A stretch of 64,000 nucleotides of DNA. It comes from Turritopsis dohrnii. Its lineage: Eukaryota > Cnidaria > Hydrozoa > Anthoathecata > Oceaniidae. The DNA is taken from contig BQMF02000012.1 of assembly GCA_027922465.2 (NCBI GenBank), positions 1,984,001-2,048,000 of the forward strand. Direction: 5' to 3'. A program made the position numbers and the translations under genes. The notes under the pieces are model-generated. The model was not told where the DNA came from, did no database searches, and saw nothing but the letters and a program-made list of their open reading frames with translations. Shown here in pieces: positions 1 to 11,220 of the stretch (position 1 is its first letter; each line of letters opens with the position of its first letter).

Positions 1-39
1 TGCATGAGTAACTGCTGTTGGTAATAAGACAAACATGTA

Positions 40-663
40 CAGTGTGTTTCGTAATGTTGGAAATGGAAATTTTAAAGTTGTTTTTTTAAATGAATATATC
101 GAATTTTAAAATAATTTTTACATCAATGGAAAGCCATTTTCAAGCTCTTTCGGCTATTATATTTTTGTGAAAAATGAAAAAGTGGGTTTTGAAAAAATAA
201 GGAAAATGTCATCGAAAAATGTAACTAAATTTTTAATGGTCGATTAACACGTAGTTTAATTACATCGTGCTTATTGTTTCAAAACACTGAGTCCATTTAA
301 ATTTTTTATTAATTTTATGTATGCGTTGAGACCCCCAAATTGATATTTTAAAACATAAAAGTTTAACGTTTTTCGTGAACACACAGCTTAAATTTGTTTA
401 TTGTTTTCCAAATTGCTGTCATTGTTTCAAAAAATCTTTTCTTTTCATTCACATCTTAATCGACCATTAAAAATTTAATGACATTTTTCCAAGACATTTC
501 CCTTATTTTTTCATAAACCACTTTTTCATTTTTCACAAAAACATGCTATCCGGAAGAACTTCAAAATGGCTTTCCAACGGTGTAAAAATTATTTTGAAAT
601 TCGGTATATTCATTTAAAAAAACAGCTTTAAAATTTCCATTTCCAACATTACGAAACACACTG
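40..663. mobile_element. Foldback MITE with ~200-bp inverted repeats, TA target site
   Basis: The two ends are long inverted repeats. Bases 40 to about 247 reappear reverse-complemented at about 455-663 with only scattered mismatches. Termini read CAGTGTGTTTCG and CGAAACACACTG, and both sides are flanked by TA (38-39, 664-665), as in Tc1/mariner-type insertions. The about 200 bp between the arms has no ORF. A related terminus, CAGTGTGTTTC, occurs on the element at 2393-4493 and near 37331. It looks like a non-autonomous element; superfamily is inferred only from TIR and TSD. Confidence 0.75.
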
Positions 664-804
664 TATATCCTTCATTGGATAGTTGCCTTAGCTCTAAATG
701 AAGTTCGGTTGGCGTCATTATTACCTTAGGCATCTTTTAACTACAGTTGTTTTGCACACTTTTTGATCAACTGATATGCCATAACTATTCGGAGGGTTCA
801 CTTT

Positions 805-880
805 GTGCCGCGATAGTGTAGTGATTACTACCTTTGAGTGCGACCGCTGTGACCCGTGTTCGAGTCCAGTCATATCTCAA
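805..880 (+). repeat. tRNA-like sequence (SINE head or tRNA pseudogene)
   Basis: This stretch has pol III internal promoter elements in the right order and spacing: an A-box-like TAGTGTAGTGAT near 816 and a B box GTTCGAGTCC at 858-867. The acceptor and anticodon stems do not pair well and no CCA or oligo-T terminator is evident, so a functional tRNA is unlikely. A tRNA-derived SINE head or a decayed tRNA gene fits best. No second copy was seen in the window. Confidence 0.4.
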
Positions 881-1016
881 TAAATCTTTTAATTAATTAC
901 GTCACAACAAGCAACACCTCGTTTTCACACTGAATATTTGCTTGTAATAACATAATTCATGAAAAGGTCTATACACCATTCCAATGCGCTTTAAAAGCAG
1001 CGTGTCAACCCATTAG

Positions 1017-1283
1017 GAACCATCGATTGACTGCATACTGGCCTTCGTGCAAGTTAGAGCAATGGTTTACGTATCTCTGGCGGTGAGTGAACTAATAGTT
1101 GCAAATCGGCGAGGCGCGGAAGAACCAGCCATTACGGATGGTGCCAAAGGACTAAAAACTCCTGTTACTTACTTTATTTAGCAGTCACTTTCTTATGAAG
1201 AACGCGTGGAGCTGCTTAAAAGGATGAAAGGCTTTGAGGCATTAGTACACGAGGAAGGGTCGGCCGATGATTGTTTTGATTAG
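1017..1283 (+). CDS. Two candidate terminal exons of an unrecognised gene
   Basis: A 66-bp segment (1017-1082) follows an acceptor-like CATTAG and ends at CTGGCG|GTGAGT, a strong donor. A second segment (1182-1283) follows TTATTTAG and ends with TAG. Both are in phase 0 and join into 55 residues, running from EPSIDCILAFVQVR to the C-terminal GSADDCFD, with a helical acidic/basic middle (SYEERVELLKRMKGF). The codon-level agreement between acceptor, donor and stop is the only evidence. Upstream exons are not visible; the region before it holds the tRNA-like repeat and the MITE. No family is recognised. It could be the 3' end of a host gene starting left of the window, or coincidence. Confidence 0.35.
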
Positions 1284-2094
1284 TTATCAGAAAAGTGACA
1301 TTGTTTATTAACTGAGAAGTGAATTGTTACATCAAAAAGACATTAAAATGAAATGGCAGCGATTAGTCGAAGACACGAAGTCTAAGTATGTTTTTTATTA
1401 TTTGTTTGCCTGTTATGCAAAAAGATTGATTTAAACTATATTTAATCAGCACAAAGTTCTGCATGGGCGTGATATCAGTTTTAAACTTGTACGTTTTTGT
1501 AGTGTAGAAGATTTATATGACTAATGGGTTCCATCAGTATGATCTGATATCGGGTAGTTTTGCATCTTGTGTATGCTGAAGCGATGATGAAAGTCAGAAA
1601 GGAATCTAATATGTTAGGTGAATTTGTGTTTAACTTCTCTGTCAAATCTATTATGTTTAAGCTGTTTGTGACTCACCTTGGCAATTTCAGAAAATTTTTA
1701 AATTTTCTTGTCCAAGATGATACCATGATCTTTCAGGGAAATTTAAAAGGTCTGCCTGTGAGCAGGCAGCATGCTTTTGTTGGTGAGTGGACTTATAAAT
1801 GCTTTGCAAAAAAGAGCTGAGAAAAATGAAAAATGATAAGATTATAAAACATCATTTTACCAATGGGAATGGAGCGCACACTGTTGACGCGCTGCGAGAG
1901 ACGCCGAGTGGGTGTTTAGGTTTTCAAATGTTCTTACTACGTGTTCTTGACGTTGATGTTTGATACGTAAATTACTCTTTAATGTACAACTAATTTTTGT
2001 AGGGAATTTTGAACATAACACATAAACAAGTCTACTGTTTTGAAGATCCCATTGATTTTTGAACTGTAAATTCTTCAACAAAACCAAAAACTAC
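1284..2094. other. No confident gene; downstream part of gene A intron 2
   Basis: About 2020-2094 (minus strand) is still homologous to the start of intron 2 of genes B and C. Further left the homology is lost. A stretch at about 1692-1780 (+) has an acceptor-like TTTCAG and a donor-like GTGAGT with an open frame, but nothing supports it beyond that. No fibrinogen-domain exon of gene A is found here. Confidence 0.4.
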
Positions 2095-5000
2095 CTGTAC
2101 ATTCTGTTGTGTTGAAAGGATTTATACAAACACATCTATATCCATTTGAAGTTGGGACGCAAGTGGTGTTGGCTCCACATCTGTGCGCATTTCCACTGCA
2201 ACTGTTCTAAAATCAAAAAGGTCATTCTAAATTATGTAAAGCGTTGCATTGTGGTTCAGTTTAGAATTAAATATAGTATTCCTACGGGTAAAACCCGACT
2301 CTAAAACTGATTATATTCACATTTTAAAATAATATATCAAGCTTTCCTTGTGAGTGATGTTACGATTCATCTTAAACTGCTTTGGCAATATACAGTCTGT
2401 TCAAGAAAATAGCAACAAAAGTTTTGATCGCATTTTTGAGGAAGATATCCAATTATGTTTTATAACAATAACTTATGTCAGTGTTTTTTTTTCAAATAGC
2501 GAAAAGTGGTCCTTTCAAATTTCCAAAAAACAGTTTTTTTGGGATAAAATAAGCATTTTTAGGAATTTTTGCCAAAAATATTGAGAAAAGAAATATATTA
2601 TCATTCTGCAGATACTTTAATGGAACAACGAATACTAAGCACGTTACAATAGAAACTCAACGAAAAAAATCCTAGTGATACAAATCAATGAAAATAGAGC
2701 ATTGTCTTCGTCGTGAAATAATTATTTCTATTTTGAAGTCGAAGTGCACATTAGGAAGGGAAATTCCATTACAATCAAACTAGCATTTTTTTTAATTTAA
2801 TAGAGTAAAACTATCGTGATAATGAATGAAAAACACTAGATTCATGATTGAAATATAGACTCTCTGCTTTAAACATGAAATCTGAAAGGTAGCAACCAAG
2901 GATGGAATATTTCATATGAGAGCTTTCAAATTTTAACAAATGATGTGAAAATTTGCTTCAATGAGCTAAAATGTAAGTTTTTGAAAAATCTAAAATGCAA
3001 AAGATAACTTATATCTTCAATCTACATCTTAGCTTTTTTAATCAAAGTATTATGGATATTTGTATCCAACAACATATTGTCATCAATTTGTATCGTGCAT
3101 CTCATCTGATGTAATAAGAACAATCGCTGGTAATAATTCAATTATTTTGAAACCAATATTTCTGGAATGGACAGGTTTAAGGTAATGTCCTTTGAATGGC
3201 ACTATGGAATTTTTTATTCCCAAATGACTCTGTATGGAAATAAAAAGGAACTATATGATAAAACACGGCTTAAATATGAAGCAGAGTAAATCAGATCGAC
3301 ATCACTTGCAGTAGATTGTGATGTATTATTCCTAATTCAGACGCTATATTTTTCTGAAAATGTGGAAATTCTCATCATTGGTAGCTCTGTTTGCGCCCAA
3401 ATTTATTTTGTTGAAAGAAAAAGACATTTGAAATGATATTTTAGACGATATACTTCTCATTCGCCAAAATTTAAAATGTCAGAAGACTTTTAGAAAGATG
3501 CTGAAATTCTCCATTGACCAAATATTTAAAGAATACATATGGAATTCCAGAATCCTTGAGTGCTCCAAACCATTGGGAAAGCTATTATAAAACATTTATA
3601 GATGGTACATTTAAACTTGCAGACTCGAAAAGTGTGATTTTTTCTTTCTTTTTTAAACCAACCGAGTTAAGCCACTACTAGGCAGAGAGCTACAAGATGA
3701 GAAAAGGAAGAAGAGTTATAAACAAAGATGAGAAAGATGAGAAAAGGAAGAAGAGTTATAAAGACAGATGAGAAAGATGAGAAAAGTTATAAAGACAGAG
3801 CAAGGTGGCGGTTAACCTTGGATTTAAAAGATTGCAGATCATACTCAGCAGGAAAACATAAACATAAAAATAATAACATAATATAATAACATAAACATGA
3901 TAAACGTGATAACATAAACAGTAAAGTGACATTGGAGTGATTAAGAACATGCTTTATCTAGTTTCTCCATTGGAATATGCCGTCCCAAAGCGCACTATGT
4001 GATGTATACTAAGCTAGTTCGATGAAATGCATAGTTTCCTTTAACCGTATTTAATTTCAGATGAAGAGCATTTTCGGATGCGAAGATATGTCGGTTGGAA
4101 TATTTCTTCTAATCGTCTGGTGGAATATTTCTATGATTTAATGCTCCTAACTTTGGAAGCGCATAGCTACTAATCTAGAAATGTACTTCATTCGTAAAAA
4201 AAAGTATTGGAATTTTCAATCTTTCATGTATCTATATCTACGTATTTATAGTACGTTCAACTAAGTTTCAATGTGCAATGCAACAAATTGGCTTTGAATA
4301 AGAGAACCCCAAAAAAACACTTTGCGCCATTTGAAAAAAAATAACAATGACTTATAACTTATACTTATTTTTATATCACGAGAAAGACCAAAAAATAAAG
4401 ATTTCATCGATATAAAGTTTATAAAAATTAATTGCATATTTTCTTCAAAAATGTGATGAAAATTTTTGTTTCCAATTTTTTTGAAACACACTGTATTTCC
4501 ATCTGATCTTACTTGGCGGAACTCCCAGTACATCAATTTTTAATGACTCGCCTCGCTATAAATCGGCCAGATTTTCTTCAAAGTAATGAAAATAGTCACA
4601 TTCTGTTGAGCAGAATATGTTTTCAAAACAGTTATTGACTTTGAAAATAAATTAGCAAATAAAGTCGAAATTTCGATTTAATTCAATTCAATTTAATTCA
4701 ATTTAATTCAATTTAAATACAAAACAAAAGAAGGTGTAACTACATATGAGTAAAAATTTCATTTGATAGACCAATTAGAAAGAGCCATAGCGGCATCATG
4801 CCGAAGTTAAATTTGTTTTGAGCGTGTTTCAGCGAATTATTCCCTGGAATATTTGGCGAAAAAAATTTAATTTGTATTACGCTGATAGGAAACGCGTCTG
4901 ACAGATCTTACTCGATAGATTTAATTCCGCAATTCATTGCACCAGTCTACATATAAAAAGCCTCTTTACTTACCTCTAACTCATAATAAGCAAACCTTTG

Positions 5001-5312
5001 ATCGACATGAAAACCGACTGACGTTTCATAAATACTACAGTAGTTGTTGAACAAGCATTCGTATTTACCATTGGTTTTATTTATAGAAATTGAAAATCCC
5101 ACAAATATTCCATCGGACAAAGAGACTTGCGTTGCGCACTTCACTTTACTATCTACCAGTGAAACGTTAAGTGATTGAACTTTCAACCCAGCATAATGTT
5201 TAAACTTGTAAGGCTTGATGCTGATCTTTCCTTCATTTCGTATGATTTCTGTCTCGAACATACTCGCAATCACCGACCAGAAAGCTATTAAGAAAGGTCC
5301 AAGTAAACGCAT
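2095..5312 (-). CDS. Gene A: PAN-like/EGF secreted protein, 5' two exons (paralogue of B and C)
   Basis: Exon 1 is 5312-4974 (ATG at 5312-5310, donor GAG|GTAAG) and exon 2 is 2206-2095 (acceptor TTTTTAG, donor ACAG|GTAG). Both have the same lengths modulo 3 and phases (0, then 1) as genes B and C. Exon 1 encodes a signal peptide (MRLLGPFLIAFWSVIAS) and a PAN/apple-like module with the shared core KFKHYAGLKVQSLNVS. Exon 2 encodes a six-cysteine EGF-like module (CGANTTCVPTSNGYRCVC core). Unlike gene B, exon 1 stays open through the donor. The apple-2, fibrinogen-C and F5/8C exons expected next are absent from the remaining 2.1 kb and must lie beyond the left edge or be lost. Intron 1 is about 2.8 kb because of a 2.1-kb TIR element. 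Predicted to be secreted; ligand unknown. Confidence 0.7.
2393..4493. mobile_element. 2.1-kb TIR DNA element inside gene A intron 1
   Basis: The left end (TACAGTCTGTTCAAG, from 2391) and the right end reverse-complemented (TACAGTGTGTTTCAA, from 4495) stay alignable for about 200 bp. Shared blocks include ATTTTTGA(G/A)GAA(G/A)ATAT and CAAAT(A/G)GCG(A/C)AAAGTG. TA lies next to both ends. The interior is decayed. One short frame around 3565-3630 reads YYKTFIDGTFKLAD, which resembles the first catalytic Asp region of MULE-type transposases, and another at about 4062-4160 is open. Neither is enough to name the superfamily. Paralogues B and C have introns of only about 0.6-0.7 kb here, so the insertion is specific to gene A. 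Confidence 0.6.
3695..3800. repeat. Purine-rich minisatellite
   Basis: Imperfect tandem copies of a block of about 45-50 bp of the type GATGAGAAAAGGAAGAAGAGTTATAAA, about two full copies plus a shortened one, inside the element at 2393-4493. The adjacent 3855-3925 is a degenerate ATAACATAAACA-type array. Confidence 0.65.
4676..4719. repeat. AATTC/AATTT microsatellite
   Basis: Alternating ATTCA and TTTAATTCAA units, about 44 bp, in intron 1 of gene A. Confidence 0.75.
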
Positions 5313-6712
5313 GTTGATCGACTTTATTTATTTCAAGATTTATTTATTGCCATTCTACTTGTCATTTATTTTTCTCTTATTTAAAAAATCTTAACATGAA
5401 TATGTTACTTCCTCTTCCCAATTTGAATAACCTTACAATATTCAGCATTTCGCTTCGTTAAGTTTCAGCGTGGACCATTCTTACAACATCAATTGCTGTT
5501 TTAACTATGACTATTATAAAATGGTTTGCTATTTTTACGGAACACGAACAGACATGTTTCGACTTCAGGTCTGTTAAGTAAGGATGACCATACTTTGCGC
5601 TGATTTTTCTTGGCGAAATATCCGAACTTTCTACTTATAGTTTAGTCACGAAGGACTAATGTTAGTTGGTGTTAATGTCTCGATAGTGATGTATTTTAGC
5701 ATTCTTGAGAGTGGTTTAGTGGAAACTATTTCAAACAGCTTCTTACAAGCATATGTTTTATTAGTGCCCGCAATAGGACATAAAGGGAGTTTCAACAGTG
5801 CTCGCTCGAATTCGATGAATGAAAAATAATGGAAAATGAAAAATGTATTGCTTACTATTATTTCACATTCAGTAGTTTCTTAAAATTTCGACAGCTAGTT
5901 ATAACTTACGAAGTTCTACTTTACTTGTGGTAAATACTTTTCAATTATTTTTGATAACAAATCCGATTGTCAAAAGTACTGTATAGGTCAATTAAAAAAA
6001 CGAGATTAAAATCCACTATGGGCTTTGCAAAGGATGGTTCAAAGTTCGTTACAACAATCACACAAAGTCGTATTGTCATGTAAAATACCGAACGTAACAG
6101 AGCTGTTAAAATTAATTTGGAGGCAATGATATAATAAGCGAAGCGCTAGAGCTCTGACTCGGCATGTTGAAGTGAGGCATCTTTAATAGTGGCAAAACAC
6201 TGAAAACGCAAGTGAGTTTACACTAAAATCCTCCTCAGCGGATGGATGTATAAATTGTTTTGATAAAAATAACAACGTCCAATTCCATAAATTTGCCTTA
6301 TATCATGTGTAGACCCTTTCATTTTCATTTTTGCGAAAAATGCATTACAAAAACATTCAAGAAAATCATCAATTAACTCTATGCTTAAGAGCCCACCACC
6401 TCAACTTATGCATCATCATCATCACTGCAAACTCCAGTTAAAAACAAGTCAAACTTTGCTAAAACCCCAACAAAAAGGTAGTTGCAACAGAAGCTTAGGA
6501 GTAAGGACTAAAAAATCTCAAAAAGTTTCTTACTGAAGACTCAGCCCCAATTAACTGAAAATACCTACTGAAAGCCACCCTAAAGTATTGATAGAAAAAT
6601 GCTATGTTGATAAGATTCTGCTGTACCTTCAACTGTACCTTTAGCCCAAGGTAGTTTAAATTTACGAATTATGTTGTTTTCATCCCGGATGTGTGCCACA
6701 AGTTAAAGCTTG
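5313..6712. other. No gene seen; region upstream of gene A
   Basis: AT-rich, short ORFs only. It is the 5' flank of gene A but shares no obvious block with the 5' flanks of genes B and C. A short CATCATCAT run lies near 6410. Confidence 0.4.
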
Positions 6713-6744
6713 AAAGATATAAAAGATATAAAAGATATAAAAGA
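6713..6744. repeat. 10-bp tandem repeat AAAGATATAA x3
   Basis: Three perfect copies of AAAGATATAA in a row, followed by AAAG. Confidence 0.8.
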
Positions 6745-6900
6745 AACTGTTGACTCTGGGGTATAAAAAATAAAATGGAAAAAATATTCAATTATCAAAT
6801 GATCTTCAAGATTAAAAAGCATTAAAATTTTGGAACAACATTTCCAACAGTCGTGTATAATTCCATTGTCACAAATAAAATACCAAAATAGAGCAGTTCT

Positions 6901-7065
6901 CAGTGGCGGATCTAGAGGTATGTCGAAATTTGTGTAGGAGAGCATTAACATAATTTGTGAATTCAATTTATATTACCAATGGGATTATTTGAACGCTTTT
7001 CTTTTATGGTTAGATTGCTAACACTCTCCTACACAAATTTCGACATACCTCTAGATCCGCCACTG
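6901..7065. mobile_element. 165-bp hAT-like MITE with 44-bp inverted repeats (best-preserved copy)
   Basis: The ends CAGTGGCGGATCTAGAGG and CCTCTAGATCCGCCACTG form near-perfect inverted repeats continuing to about 44 bp (GTGTAGGAGAG inward). It is flanked by GTTCT on both sides (6896-6900, 7066-7070). The CAGTGGCGGA-type terminus is typical of hAT-derived MITEs, although a 5-bp flank is shorter than the usual 8. Related copies are at 14299-14463, about 33108-33256 and about 36511-36655, plus the equivalent sites in the tandem array. Confidence 0.8.
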
Positions 7066-7239
7066 GTTCTGTAACTGCACACAATATAATTTTTGATGAC
7101 TTCAGGTCATCTGTATTTTGCAGATGTTTGCAGCACTATAAAGTCCGTTAGAAATCTTGTCTATTTTTAGGTTTTTTAGGTTTTACGAATATTTATTCTG
7201 GATAAAACACTTCAACTTTACAGCTGTTATGAACGTGTG

Positions 7240-8964
7240 TCCAGTAAATAATAAAATTAAATAAAATAATTTACATAGTATAATAAATAGATATAAATAA
7301 GGTTAAAATGTTGCTAAAATGCTGTTAAAATTTGAAAAATGTATCTAGAAAATGCACAAATTCTTTATTTTCTGGAGCTCTGCACTCCAGAGGGAGCGAG
7401 TTAAAAACTTTCGCTCCTGTATAATAAAAACCTTTCATGGCAAATTCTCTCTTGATCACGGGGAGAACAATAAGCTTTGATGTATTAGTTCCTTTTATGG
7501 AAAAGATCTATCACTTCACGACACTAATAAGCTTTGAATTGTTTCTTGTATTCTTACTATGAGTGGATAGTTTGAAATAGTCAATGAATGGATCAACAAC
7601 TTCTCCTTCCAAGCAGGATTTAACAAAGATGCATGCATGCTTTTTGTTTGCATTACTGACGGATCGAAGTTCTTTGGAGCTAATAATCTTCTCTGCTCTT
7701 TTGTGGAAAGATACTAGTTTCTTTTCTTGTGAGGAAGTTTGTTGAAGAAGATGGAGACCGCAGTATGTAAAAGTTGGAAGTATCACACTATGGTAGATTG
7801 CTCGTGCGACATCAACATTTAACATGAACCTCAGCTTTGCAAGAAGATTCAGTCTGGAAGACGCTTTCTTATAGCAGGAGTCAAAAAACAAATTCATATT
7901 TAAGGTACTATCAATAGGTACCCCAAGATACTTGTACTCCTTTGTAACAGTAATGCTACAATCATTAACGTACACCTGGAAGTCTTTTAGATGGGTATTG
8001 ACTTTTTTAGTGGTGCAGAATAGGAGTGCTTCGGTTTTTCCCTTGTTTAAGTTCATTATAAGTTCATTTTTGTCAAACCAGCTCGAGACATTGGCAAGAT
8101 CTTCTGTAAGCAACTTTGCAATATCATCCCCGGACTTCGCATCAACGTATAACACTGTATCATCTGCATATTTTACGATTTGACAGTGTTTGATGACGTC
8201 AGGTAGGTCATTAAAGATCATCAAGAAGAGAAGAGGGCCCAGAATAGAGCCCTGTGGGACTCCTGATGTGATTTGGAAGGGCTCAGACAGGTTTTGGTTG
8301 TAGTCTATCGTTGCTGTTCGAAAAAATAAATAGTCTGTAAACCAGTCAAATTCACGATCATGTATGCCATAAGCGGGTAGTTTAGCTAACAATTTTGCAC
8401 GGCTAATGGTATCGAATGCTTTGGACAGATCTATAAAGCAGGCTCCAACTAAATGGCCTTTGTCCACCTTTTTACGGATGGAGTCAAGAAATATTGTAAC
8501 AGCGTGCTCAGTGGACATTTTTCTGCGAAAACCAAATTGGTAACTGTTTAAGAGTTTATTTTCTTCCAGGAAAGTTATTAATTGCTTGTGAGTAATCCTT
8601 TCAATAATTTTTGAGATGGTTGGTAGGATTGATATGGGGCGATAATTGTCTAAAACTGATTTTGGTCCAGATTTATAAACCGGTACAATACGGGCTGACT
8701 TCTATTCATTTGGTACGATTCATGTTTAAAGGAAAGGTTTATTACATGTGCTAGTGGTGACTTTATGATCTCTCGAGCGTCCTTGAGGAAGGTTGCTGGC
8801 AAATCCTTTGCTAGGTTTTGTTGCTTGTGCCTGTGATGTGCCTGTGAGCTTTGTGTGTTGTGTGATGCATGTTTGTGAGGATCGGGTGCGAGCGTGTTAA
8901 TTTTTTTCTTCTCTAGGTTTGACTTAAAAACTGTATTTTCTGCTTGTAACTTTTTGGCGACCAC
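7240..8964 (-). pseudogene. CR1/L2/jockey-type LINE reverse transcriptase, 5'-truncated and broken
   Basis: The main open frame (8518-7511, open upstream to about 8700) carries non-LTR RT blocks in order: NYRPISILPTISKIIE, QFGFRRKMSTEHA, FIDLSKAFDTISR, GVPQGSILGPLLF, the catalytic KYADDTVLY near 8160, and KYLGVPIDSTL. A TAG interrupts the frame at about 8700, where related elements usually have Trp (NEW read as NE*). The preceding thumb-proximal segment (KDLPATFLKDAREI) lies in another frame at 8830-8720, so there is also a frameshift. The N-terminal endonuclease is missing. The C-terminus ends in SKLISVVK at 7511, followed by an AT-rich 3' region to about 7240. A dead retrotransposon copy between genes A and B. 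Confidence 0.85.
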
Positions 8965-9045
8965 CTCCTTTGTTTATCTGAGCTAGTGTGGTGGTCCCCT
9001 TCCTTTTTTAAGGTAAATAAATTCAATTCAATTCGCTAGCGAAGA
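8890..9045 (+). mobile_element. LINE 3' end with (ATTCA)n tail, upstream of gene B
   Basis: Matches 26378-26515 over about 140 bp (CTTCTCTAGGTTTGACTTAAAAA ... GGTAAATAAATTCAATTCAATTCGCTAGCG). The ATTCA tandem tail marks the 3' terminus of a plus-strand LINE. It abuts the minus-strand LINE at 7240-8964 head to tail. The match continues past the tail to the ATG of B and C, so the copy was duplicated together with the gene. Confidence 0.65.
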
Positions 9046-9333
9046 AATCTTACGATGTGGTCTAGCATACCCTCACCCCTTATTGATAACAAAGCAGATC
9101 TGCGGTGCAATGAAAGAAATTCCATGGTCTGCCTCCATCATGCCAATGATCTTATTAACAGTATAGCATTAATATTGAAGAGCTCTTATTTTCTGAAAAC
9201 TTAGAAAACAATGGGTATTTCAGATGCACTTCATAATCATCTGTACTTGCTCATCCAAATTTAGTCTTTAATTGGCTACTGAACTACTTATTGATCGAAT
9301 GAGTCTCAATGTATAAAAAAATAAATAAAGAAT

Positions 9334-9354
9334 AACGACCACATTGTGGTCGTT
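9334..9354. promoter_or_regulatory. 21-bp perfect palindrome upstream of gene B
   Basis: AACGACCACA-T-TGTGGTCGTT is a perfect 10+1+10 palindrome 182 bp before the ATG of gene B, just after a TATAAAAAAATAAATAAAG tract. The equivalent site of gene C has one changed base in the right arm. It could be a dimeric transcription-factor site or a hairpin; function is inferred from symmetry and position only. Confidence 0.4.
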
Positions 9355-11220
9355 GCACAGGATACAAAACATTCAACTTCAAAATCGACAATTGTTAATT
9401 GCATACACTCGTAACGAACTGAATTTTGAATATTAAAAGGCTATTCAAGGTGGCAAAAGAAACTATGACTTTAGAATAACAATAAATTTTCACCAGCATC
9501 AATACAAGAAATCAAGGTGCTTGATACTGAACAAAATGCTAGGACTTTTTTTGATAGTTTTCTGCCCAGTAACTGCAAGTACGTTCGAGAAAGAAGTTAT
9601 ACGAAATGAAGGAAAGATCTCCATCAAACCTTACAAGTTTAAACATTATGCTGGGTTGAAAGTTCAATCACTTAACGTTTCACTGGTAGATTGTAAACTG
9701 AAGTGCGCAACGCAAGTCTCTTTGTCCGATGGAATGTTTGTGGGATTTTCAATTTCTTTAAACAAAGTCAATGGTAAACATGAATGCTTGTTCAGGAACT
9801 ACTCTAGTATTTTCGTGACATCAGTTGGTTTTGATGTCGATCAAAGGTTTGCATATTAAGAGTTGGAGGTAAGGAAACATTTGCAATGTAAATTGAAGCA
9901 ATTTTTGGAAGGAGTAGTTCTTGTAGTTAGCCAATCAATTTTCAAATTCTTCTTCACGAACAAGTTTTATTATCTGGTGAAAATATCTTGAATTCGATTA
10001 AATGAAGGAAAAAAGTCTTTTTAGACTTGCAGTTCATGTGCAAAATTGTAACTACTTACGTTCAAAGTACTCCGGTGTGAGGCTCTAAGACACATAGAAA
10101 AGCTTTGAGAATAAGGACGTTTTATAAGGAAACTTAAGTCAGTGGATGGAGCAACTACTTGCTAATTGCCTACTTCAAAGGAATAATTTAATAGAAACAA
10201 TAGCAGTACTATGCGCCATTTAAATTTAAAATCTACAAGAAAAAGTATTCGAGAAAATGAATGAAAGTAATCGAAAAAAACAGAGTGTTATTAGCCTCTT
10301 TAAGGTACACTTGAGAAAATTACTGAGTAAAACTACCCGTTGGTCCACATCTTTTAAACCTGGTTTTAAGCCGAAAATTCACATTGAGGAATGAAATACT
10401 TTTGAAAGACACTGATATGAAACAGCAAACACAATCTTATCGCCTTTTTAGTCATGTTATACACAGCACAAAATAAGGCAATAGAAGTGTTAGACGAAGA
10501 ACATTTAAGTAGGAATGTTATCACTTGATTCAAAAAAATGTGATGTGCATCTTACGCTCATGTTTTTGTCAGCTTAAAAAGTGTACTTTTAGAATAGTTG
10601 CAGTGGAAATGCGCACATGTGTGGAGCCAACACGACTTGCGTCCCAACTTCAGATGGACACAGATGTGTTTGTATGAATCCTTTCAACACAAGAGAATGC
10701 ACAGGTAGTTTTAGGTTTTGTTTAAGAATTTACAGTGCCTTGTTTGAAAGTGAAACACCAATGGGCCTTCAAGACAGTTCAATGAGCAAGAGCATTGATA
10801 ACAGAATTTCATTTACGATATGATTAGGAGTTGCTAAGGAATAATTAACTCACTAAATTCAAATAATATATCAACAAAATATACAGTGAAAAGTTAAACA
10901 AGATTGGGAAGACCTTTGGCCATTCCGGTTCGGAGACCGTGAGCTCAACCTCTGACTAAGCCATGACATGGAAATGATTGCAACAACGAACCAATCCCCT
11001 TACTTTTTTGCTCTATATGAGAGCGGTGTTGATGCCTGTATTTAGGTAGTTTAGTTGAGTAGTGTCATGGACAACAATCAGTTATGTCGCTGCAAAAATA
11101 TTTTGTTGAAGAATATTTGAATCAAAAGTTTATTGAAGATGAAACCAAAGGCGTAATTCGTGTTGACGCATTTTAAAGTGCATTTCATGATAATATAACC
11201 AACCATACATTCAAAATTAT

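Noticed and set aside
10915..10985. GGTTCGGAGACC resembling a pol III B box in gene B intron 2
   Set aside because: No A box at the right distance and no cloverleaf.
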